Assembly (NCBI RefSeq): GCF_007992195.1
Contig: NZ_BJZU01000052.1
Span: 1 to 64,000, forward strand
DNA length: 64,000 bases
Reading direction: 5' to 3'
Origin: Methylobacterium oxalidis
GTDB taxonomy: Bacteria > Pseudomonadota > Alphaproteobacteria > Rhizobiales > Beijerinckiaceae
The notes beneath the pieces are model-generated. The model was not told the origin of the DNA. It saw nothing but the letters and a program-made list of their open reading frames with translations, and made no database searches. Shown in pieces: positions 59,084 through 64,000 of the stretch. How positions within the stretch are numbered: the stretch's first letter is position 1; each line of letters begins with the position of its first letter. The position numbers and the translations under genes were made by a program.

Positions 59084-59179
59084 CTAGGGGCCCGGGGGCC
59101 GGAGCAGCACCAGAACGAGGACGGCTGCGAGCACCATCAGGATCGCGGCCATCCCGTAGTGATCGACGAGAGACTGCAT
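59084..59179 (-). CDS. Possible 31-aa membrane peptide
   Basis: A minus-strand frame from ATG 59179: MQSLVDHYGMAAILMVLAAV, then LVLVLLRPPGP. One transmembrane helix with few polar residues. GGAG lies about 13 bases upstream. Too short to be certain; tiny hydrophobic peptides of this kind recur in this window. Confidence 0.45.
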   Translation of the reverse strand: MQSLVDHYGMAAILMVLAAVLVLVLLRPPGP

Positions 59180-59304
59180 GGCGTCACCGCTTCTCCGGCG
59201 GCGCCGGCAGGCTTGCCGTGCGCGTCGCGGTTCTCTCCAGGTGCCCGCTTGCCATGATGTCGCGCCTGTTCCCAACCCGTTCCGCTGGGCCTTATAGCGT
59301 GCCG

Positions 59305-59790
59305 ATGTCCGCTGCCACCTCGATCTTCGCTCCCGACGACGTCGCCCATGTCATCCAGGTCGCCCTGGCTCCGGCCTTCCTGCTGACCGCGCTCGCCACC
59401 CTTCTCAACGTCTTCTCGACCCGTCTCGGGCGCGTGGCCGACAAGGTCGATGCCGCGGCGGCGACCGTGCTCGGTGCGGACCCCGCCGAGGCCGAGCGGA
59501 TCTCGCGTCAGCTCTCCTACCTCCGCCGCAGATCCTTCGTGCTCGACGTGGCCGTCGTGCTCGCCTCCCTCGGAGGGATCATGACGGGCATCGCGGTCCT
59601 GACCCTGTTCGTGGGTGCGCTGAGGGACGCAGCCACGGCCTCGGTCCTGTTCGCTTGCTTCGGTGCGGCTCTGGTCTGCACGGTTGCCGCCGTAGCGGCC
59701 TTCCTCGTCGAGATCCTGATGGCCGGACGAGGCGTCCGCCACGAAGTCGACCGCCAGAAGGAGCAGGCCGGCGACCTGGGCGCGGCCTGA
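59305..59790 (+). CDS. DUF2721 membrane protein, 161 aa
   Basis: A three-helix inner-membrane protein of the DUF2721 family: PDDVAHVIQVALAPAFLLTA, FSTRLGRVADKVDAAA, RRSFVLDVAVVLASLGGIMT and TVAAVAAFLVEILMAGRGVR. The start at 59305 is preferred on family alignment; an ATG at 59254 is also in frame. A TTATAG lies just before this start, so the transcript may have a very short leader. Function unknown. Confidence 0.84.
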   Translation: MSAATSIFAPDDVAHVIQVALAPAFLLTALATLLNVFSTRLGRVADKVDAAAATVLGADPAEAERISRQLSYLRRRSFVLDVAVVLASLGGIMTGIAVLTLFVGALRDAATASVLFACFGAALVCTVAAVAAFLVEILMAGRGVRHEVDRQKEQAGDLGAA

Positions 59791-60081
59791 CCCCTGTCGC
59801 GGCGGGGCAGCGGCTCCAGTCACGCTCCTCATCCGACCTTGAGGGGGGCAGGATGAGCGGCTCGAGAACGCGATTTGTTCCTGGCCGCCCTCGAACAGCA
59901 CCTGGCCTAAGGGATGGCCTCCTGTTCAAGTCCGGGAGCGACCGTGACCCGCTGCCGGCTTCACGCCGGATCTGATTCCGGGAAGGGCTCGGCGGCGAAC
60001 CGGACATCGCGGATCGCGAGCTTGAGCTTCTGGTGGCCGCCCTTGGTGAGGGGAGGCCGAGCAGGTGGAAGGTGACGTGCT

Positions 60082-60311
60082 ATGAGCCGGGCCCTTGGGA
60101 GCCGCCTGCGGAAGATCGAGGAGCGGCACCAGCCCAAGAATGCATTCGGCCATCTCGGCTTTGGGCCCGCCATCACGATCATCCCGGAGAACGACGAGGA
60201 CCAAGCGCAGCAGCTCGCGGCGCTGGAAGTGCCGGGCAGTGCCGGCGTGGTCAGTTCGTCATCGCTTGGCGCATTGTCGATCCACCCGCCTACCGCAGGC
60301 CCCACGCATGA
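60082..60311 (+). pseudogene. Frameshifted small gene
   Basis: The frame starting at 60082 reads MSRALGSRLRKIEERHQPKN and FGPAITIIPENDEDQAQQLA, good coding sequence, but then (after about 60245) turns into Ser/Gly-rich non-coding text and finds no stop until 60747. A second frame carries GQFVIAWRIVDPPAYRRPHA to a stop at 60309-60311. Joining the two with a one-base indel near 60245-60255 gives a natural protein of about 75 residues ending in an ATGA overlap with the next gene. It is therefore probably a recent frameshift, or an assembly error. Confidence 0.6.
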
Positions 60312-60559
60312 CCATCGCGAACCTGTCGAAGCCACTGGAGAAGATCGAAGCCGCGCGCCACGTCGGGCAGCCCACCAAGATCATCGCGAACTATCCCGTG
60401 GGGGACGAGGAAGCCCGCGACGCCTCGGTGAACTGGCGGCAGTGGGTGGCGGAGGAGCGAGCATCCGTGAAGGGCAAGGTGCTCTGGCTGATGCAGCCGC
60501 CGCTCACGGTCGAGGAGTGGGCGGCGCGTTACACGCCGCAGGAAGGGCAGGTGCACTGA
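60308..60559 (+). CDS. Hypothetical protein, 83 aa
   Basis: ATG 60308 begins MTIANLSKPLEKIEAARHVG and continues QPTKIIANYPVGDEEARDAS, VLWLMQPPLTVEEWAARYTP. It follows the frameshifted gene by an ATGA overlap, and both start with an L-x-K-I-E motif, so they belong together. Compact, soluble and unknown; some phage and plasmid gene neighbours look alike, but no phage gene is present here. Confidence 0.64.
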   Translation: MTIANLSKPLEKIEAARHVGQPTKIIANYPVGDEEARDASVNWRQWVAEERASVKGKVLWLMQPPLTVEEWAARYTPQEGQVH

Positions 60560-60796
60560 ACGGTTCCACTGAGGTCTCAAACGTTCGCCGACAGCGCGTC
60601 CCAGAAGCCCGAAACCGATCTCTTGGAGTGGGTTTGGAACGGTCCGCCCCACAAGAGTGCGCGGCAGAAACTAACCCCTGTGATGGCGCCGGGCTCACAT
60701 GGGTGCAAGATAGCTCGCATCATCAGCGGGCCCGCCACAGGTGCTGATGGCCGGGAGAGACGTGCGCTTCCACCTGCGACGCAAGGTGAAGCTGCC

Positions 60797-61543
60797 ATGT
60801 CCTCAGCTCCCGACGACCACTCCCTCGACATGCTGATCCGTAAGCTGGAGAGCATCGCCACGCTCTCCGACGAGGAGCGGCAGGCCATCCGCAGCCTGCC
60901 GGCCAAGACGCGCGTTCTTCAACCGCGTCAAGACATCGTGCGTGACGGCGACAAGCCCTCGCAGTGCTGCCTGATCCTCGATGGCTGGGCCTACCGCTAC
61001 AAGCTGATCGGGGGAGGGCGCCGGCAGATCTTCTCGTTCCATGTGGCCGGCGACATCCCGGACCTGCAGAGCCTGCGCCTCCACACCATGGATCACAGCC
61101 TGGCCACGCTGACACAGGCCACGGTCGCCTTCCTGCCCCACGAGAGCCTGCGCGACCTGACGACCCGCTTTCCCAGCCTCACAGCGATCCTCTGGCGCGA
61201 CACGCTGATCGATGCGGCGGTCTTCCGCGAGTGGATGACCGGCATGGGCCGACGCGACGCGTTCGAGCGGATCGCGCACCTGTTCTGCGAGCTGTACCTG
61301 AAGCTGCAGGCGGTCGGACTGGCCCAAAGCTATCGCTGTCCTCTGCCGATCACCCAGGTGGATCTTGGCGACGCGCTGGGTCTCTCGAACGTGCACGTCA
61401 ACCGCGTGCTGCAGGAGATGCGCGGGCGAGGGCTGATCACGCTGCACAGCGGCACGCTGGTGATCGAAGCTTGGGATGAACTTATGCGGGCCTGTGAGTT
61501 TGACCCGACGTACCTGCATCTGGAGAAGCGAGCGGCTGCATGA
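60797..61543 (+). CDS. Crp/Fnr-family transcriptional regulator 3
   Basis: A 248-residue regulator of the same type as regulator 1 (31992): sensor barrel with RVLQPRQDIVRDGDKPSQCC, LILDGWAYRYKLIGGGRRQI, FHVAGDIPDLQSL, then the shared FERIAHLFCELYLKLQAVGL linker helix and a winged helix (PITQVDLGDALGLSNVHVNR). No cAMP-contact Arg-Ser and no iron-sulphur cysteines. Its stop overlaps the next start by four bases. Confidence 0.92.
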   Translation: MSSAPDDHSLDMLIRKLESIATLSDEERQAIRSLPAKTRVLQPRQDIVRDGDKPSQCCLILDGWAYRYKLIGGGRRQIFSFHVAGDIPDLQSLRLHTMDHSLATLTQATVAFLPHESLRDLTTRFPSLTAILWRDTLIDAAVFREWMTGMGRRDAFERIAHLFCELYLKLQAVGLAQSYRCPLPITQVDLGDALGLSNVHVNRVLQEMRGRGLITLHSGTLVIEAWDELMRACEFDPTYLHLEKRAAA

Positions 61544-61800
61544 CCCTGAGACTGCAGCCAGTCTGTGTCCGGACGGGCAGCACCGACGCCGAGAGCCAGC
61601 TCGTCTTCGAGGATGGCTCTCTCGTCGCGGTTCTGACCCACCTCTCGGATGAGTACGGCGACGAGGCAGGCATGTGGTTCCTGGAGGTGGGGTTCGGGCC
61701 GGTCGATGATCCACGCTCGCCCAAGTTCACTGACCTTGATGAGGCTCAGAACTGGATCAGGCGCAAGCTGACCGACTTCTCGGCACACGGCGGTCCATAA
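61540..61800 (+). CDS. Hypothetical protein, 86 aa
   Basis: Coupled to regulator 3 by ATGA. Beta-rich start (LRLQPVCVRTGSTDAESQLV, FEDGSLVAVLTHLSDEYGDE) and a DLDEAQNWIRRKLTDF end. It might be a small accessory of the regulator, because of the tight coupling, but no known family is recognised. Confidence 0.74.
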   Translation: MTLRLQPVCVRTGSTDAESQLVFEDGSLVAVLTHLSDEYGDEAGMWFLEVGFGPVDDPRSPKFTDLDEAQNWIRRKLTDFSAHGGP

Positions 61801-62043
61801 CGCCCAGTCGGCGAATGGCCGAGACTGGAGCCGCAGCTTCGGACAGGGTCAAAAGAGCGGACGTCCCAGCCCTGCCGGCGAAGTCACTGATCAGCCTTCG
61901 TGACATCTTCGCGCGAGACGTTCACTCACGTTGTGGCACGCTCCTCTCCGATCTGCGTACACGTGGACTATCGTTGGCTTTGAACTCGGGCGTCAGCGAC
62001 TGCGAGACCTGCGTGCTCCCGCCTACTGTCCGCGGAGAGCCAC

Positions 62044-62295
62044 ATGCCGCGCTACTTTTTCGATGTTCACGACAGCGGTCCTCAGTTCGACGATAGGGGA
62101 ACTGTGCTTGCGGGGCCGGACGAGGCATGCGCGAAGGCCAAGTCCCTCTTGGCGAGCATCGCACACGAGGACATTCCCAAAGGTGCCGACCAGCACACGT
62201 TCATGGCGCAGGTGAGGGACGAGGATGGCAACTCCATCTACGCGGCCACACTGACGTACTCCGGCATCCGGTCGCAGCGGCAGAGGCATCCGTGA
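62044..62295 (+). CDS. DUF6894 protein, 83 aa
   Basis: A typical DUF6894 protein: MPRYFFDVHDSGPQFDDRGT, VLAGPDEACAKAKSLLASIA, then VRDEDGNSIYAATLTYSGIR. The R-Y-F-F-D-x-H-D-x-G opening, the D/E..A..A helix and the V-R-D-E-x-G-N strand define the family. Compact alpha/beta fold, cytoplasmic, function unknown; the family is multi-copy in Methylobacterium and Bradyrhizobium. Confidence 0.86.
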   Translation: MPRYFFDVHDSGPQFDDRGTVLAGPDEACAKAKSLLASIAHEDIPKGADQHTFMAQVRDEDGNSIYAATLTYSGIRSQRQRHP

Positions 62296-63033
62296 CTGAG
62301 AAGGCCAATCACGTTGGCTGGGCGACGAGATGTGATGTCCAACAAGCAGACCGACACTGATCGGCATCTGAAACGGCCCCCAGCGCGGCCGCACATGACA
62401 GTGCATCACAAGCCCGAGCCGTGAACCCAGGACCCTGAGTGGCACGAGTCAGCCGGCCGAACCGGGGAGAACAAGACCACACGTTCGAAGGCAGAGCGGA
62501 GGCGCTGAGACGCCGCTCGTTGCATCGTTGGATGATGCGCCATGGCATGTCAGCCAAGCGGCGAAGACCCGTCAGCCCGCCCGGTTCACCGGAGCTGGCT
62601 TTCTCTTGCCGCGCCTCCCCTGCGTGAGCTCCCGGGCTCTGGCACAGTGTCAGGGTGTCCTTGCTGAGGGTGCCCATCTTGGCATGGCTCCGCTGGCTGA
62701 CGATCACCGTCGGTTCGCTGGCAGAGCCGCATCTCCTTCCCAGGCTGTCCACTGGCCCCGCAGCCGAACGGCTCGTGGCGCCTTTCGTTGATGCCAGCGC
62801 TGCAGCCGACTTCATGCTCATCACAAGAACGCGAGGACCGGGGCAGTTGCGCAGAGGATGAGATCAGTTTCTCCTCACCGCCAGTGCCGTCAGGCTCATG
62901 AGAAATTCGCATAGTTTAACGCAGCCGGGGCCACGCTGAGGTAGGTGGCCTACAATCGCGGCGACGGTCACCGGCAGCACCGCGAGTGAGGGTCAAAGCC
63001 CCCGCCGTGCAACGCCACGACCCGGGTCCCTCA
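62296..63033. other. Sparse region, about 740 bases
   Basis: No credible gene of normal length. A 29-codon frame from ATG 62335 (MSNKQTDTDRHLKRPP...) is possible but weak. The rest gives low-quality frames on both strands and may be decayed sequence. The codon character differs from neighbours and base composition is slightly lower in GC. Confidence 0.4.
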
Positions 63034-63294
63034 ATGCCGCGCTACCACCTCAACGTCTACGACGGCGTGAGCCGACCTGATGCGGAGGGCGTCGACCTGC
63101 CGGATTGGCAGGCCGCGCGTGTAGAAGCGATCCGAAGAGCCGGCGAGTTTCTCAAGGAAGATGCACAGCGCGTGGCCCTCGGCGAGGACTGGCGCATCGA
63201 GGTGACCGACCACACCGGTCTGATCCTGTTCCAGATGACCTTCCTGGTGGTCGAGGCACCTGTGATGCTGAGAGGCACCCCTCCTGCGCCTTGA
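63034..63294 (+). CDS. DUF6894 protein, 86 aa
   Basis: Second of two closely spaced DUF6894 genes: MPRYHLNVYDGVSRPDAEGV, DLPDWQAARVEAIRRAGEFL, WRIEVTDHTGLILFQMTFLV. It keeps the P-R-Y opening, the D-x-E-G-V-D-L segment, the helix and the final strand V-T-D-x-x-G-L-I-L-F. Its stop is one base from the response-regulator start (GTG). Confidence 0.86.
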   Translation: MPRYHLNVYDGVSRPDAEGVDLPDWQAARVEAIRRAGEFLKEDAQRVALGEDWRIEVTDHTGLILFQMTFLVVEAPVMLRGTPPAP

Positions 63295-63295
63295 T

Positions 63296-63697
63296 GTGAC
63301 GCGAGCTTCGGCAGGGATAGAACGCCTGCGCGTGCTGATCGTCGACGACAACGTGTTCTACGCTGAGGCACTGCGCGTCCTGCTGGAACGGGAGCGGCAC
63401 GACGTGGTCGGCGTGACAGACCACGCCGCTGAGGCTCTGGCCGTATCGCGGGCCGAGCAGCCTGATCTCGCGCTCGTGGACCTGACGCTCCGCGATGGCT
63501 GCAGCGGCCCCGAACTTGGCCGCTGCCTCGCTCGTGAGGGCGTGTGCGTCCTGTTCCTCACGGCGACGCCGGGTTTGGCGCCGATGGGTGAGTTGGGTCT
63601 CCTCGGCGTGCTCCCGAAGCCGGGTGGCGACGCTCGCCTGCTGCGAGCGATCGCAACGGCTCGGGATCACCTCCGCCACCGCAAGGCCCGCATCTGA
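63296..63697 (+). CDS. Single-domain response regulator
   Basis: A 133-residue receiver domain without output domain. The acidic pair is in LRVLIVDDNVFYAEA (about residues 11-25), the phospho-acceptor Asp is in LALVDLTLRDG, the conserved Thr in LFLTATP and the Lys in VLPKPGG. It could relay phosphate to or from a histidine kinase (none in the window) or act by protein contact. Start GTG at 63296, adjacent to the DUF6894 stop. Confidence 0.86.
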   Translation: MTRASAGIERLRVLIVDDNVFYAEALRVLLERERHDVVGVTDHAAEALAVSRAEQPDLALVDLTLRDGCSGPELGRCLAREGVCVLFLTATPGLAPMGELGLLGVLPKPGGDARLLRAIATARDHLRHRKARI

Positions 63698-63935
63698 ATG
63701 AACAGCATGGTCGACGATGGCCTCAGATTGTCTCTCGTCACGCTTCACCTGCGCAAATGTCCGAGTGTCGCCGCCTGGCGCAGACTGGATGAGCTAGGGG
63801 CGGCCTGGAGGGGCACGCTCCCGGCGCGGCCCCGCCGGCCTCCTCAAGCGCGAGCATCGACTGGCGGGGTCGCATTTCTCATCGAGACGGTCGTTAGGTG
63901 AGAGCCCTGCAATCTGTGGGGCTGAGGCGCCGTCG

Positions 63936-64000
63936 ATGGATTGCGAAGATCTGATGAAGTTGCAGCCTGGGCTCCTCTATCGCACACGCGACGGCCGAAC
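63936..64000 (+). CDS. Possible gene start running off the window end
   Basis: From ATG 63936 (GAGG about 10 bases upstream) the frame MDCEDLMKLQPGLLYRTRDG is open to the window edge. Twenty-one codons are not enough to judge. Partial, 3' end outside the window. Confidence 0.3.
   Translation, partial: MDCEDLMKLQPGLLYRTRDGR

Noticed and set aside
59923..59935. GTTCAAGTCC resembling a tRNA T-loop
   Set aside because: No acceptor stem or anticodon arm can be formed with neighbouring sequence.
63698..63901. 67-residue frame directly after the response regulator
   Set aside because: The ATG adjoins the stop, but the product is Arg/Pro-rich at its end, has no ribosome-binding site and no family likeness.

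Overview
The window is very GC-rich chromosomal DNA with strong G/C bias at third codon positions. Its gene families (lanmodulin-like EF-hand protein, DUF6894, DUF2934, DUF6481, Crp/Fnr regulators of one characteristic type, TamAB, many short secreted proteins) point to an alphaproteobacterium of the Methylobacteriaceae, most likely Methylobacterium. No rRNA, convincing tRNA, CRISPR array, insertion sequence or phage module is visible. This assignment rests on recalled family knowledge, not on a database search.

Layout. 0-15 kb: small hypothetical genes; a three-gene FecBCD/BtuFCD-type metal or metal-chelate importer on the minus strand (1822-4720); a YdcZ-type DMT protein; proline-catabolic putA; a PhyH-type dioxygenase; an exported aldo/keto reductase overlapping an exported F420/NADP-oxidoreductase-like protein; and an ATP/ADP-translocase-type transporter. 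15-22.5 kb: many short secreted or cytoplasmic proteins, a HAD phosphatase, a peptide deformylase homologue that has lost metal ligands, and a lanmodulin homologue with its own terminator. 22.5-29 kb: the tamB-tamA outer-membrane assembly pair. 29.5-31.4 kb: a DUF6481 coiled-coil protein, a 57-residue SmtA-type metallothionein and the multiply broken remains of a TonB-dependent receptor behind a possible Zur site.

32-46 kb: two Crp/Fnr regulators, a GAF-PAS-GGDEF-EAL protein, an FAD oxidoreductase, a secreted thermonuclease-like protein, YnfA, a TonB-dependent siderophore receptor, an exported beta-carbonic anhydrase, a LuxR-type regulator and an M10 metalloprotease. 46-56 kb: very small membrane proteins, two tandem related coiled-coil proteins, an SDR dehydrogenase, a 793-residue repeat protein and an HlyD-type type I secretion adaptor. 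56-64 kb: many short genes, a DUF892 ferritin-like protein, a DUF2721 membrane protein, a frameshifted small gene, a third Crp/Fnr regulator, two DUF6894 proteins and a single-domain response regulator.

Themes. Several genes concern metals: a chelate importer, a siderophore receptor with a possible Irr-type site, a metallothionein beside a dead receptor, and the lanmodulin homologue. A second theme is type I secretion: the protease and the repeat protein both lack N-terminal signal peptides, and an adaptor lies nearby, but no matching ABC ATPase is present. A third is the large number of short single-membrane-segment or secreted proteins of unknown role, several in paralogous pairs. The best candidates for something undescribed are the lanmodulin variant with altered EF1/EF2, the ligand-less deformylase, the exported oxidoreductase pair, the DRYDAD-tail membrane proteins and a structured minus-strand element at 40.1-40.3 kb.
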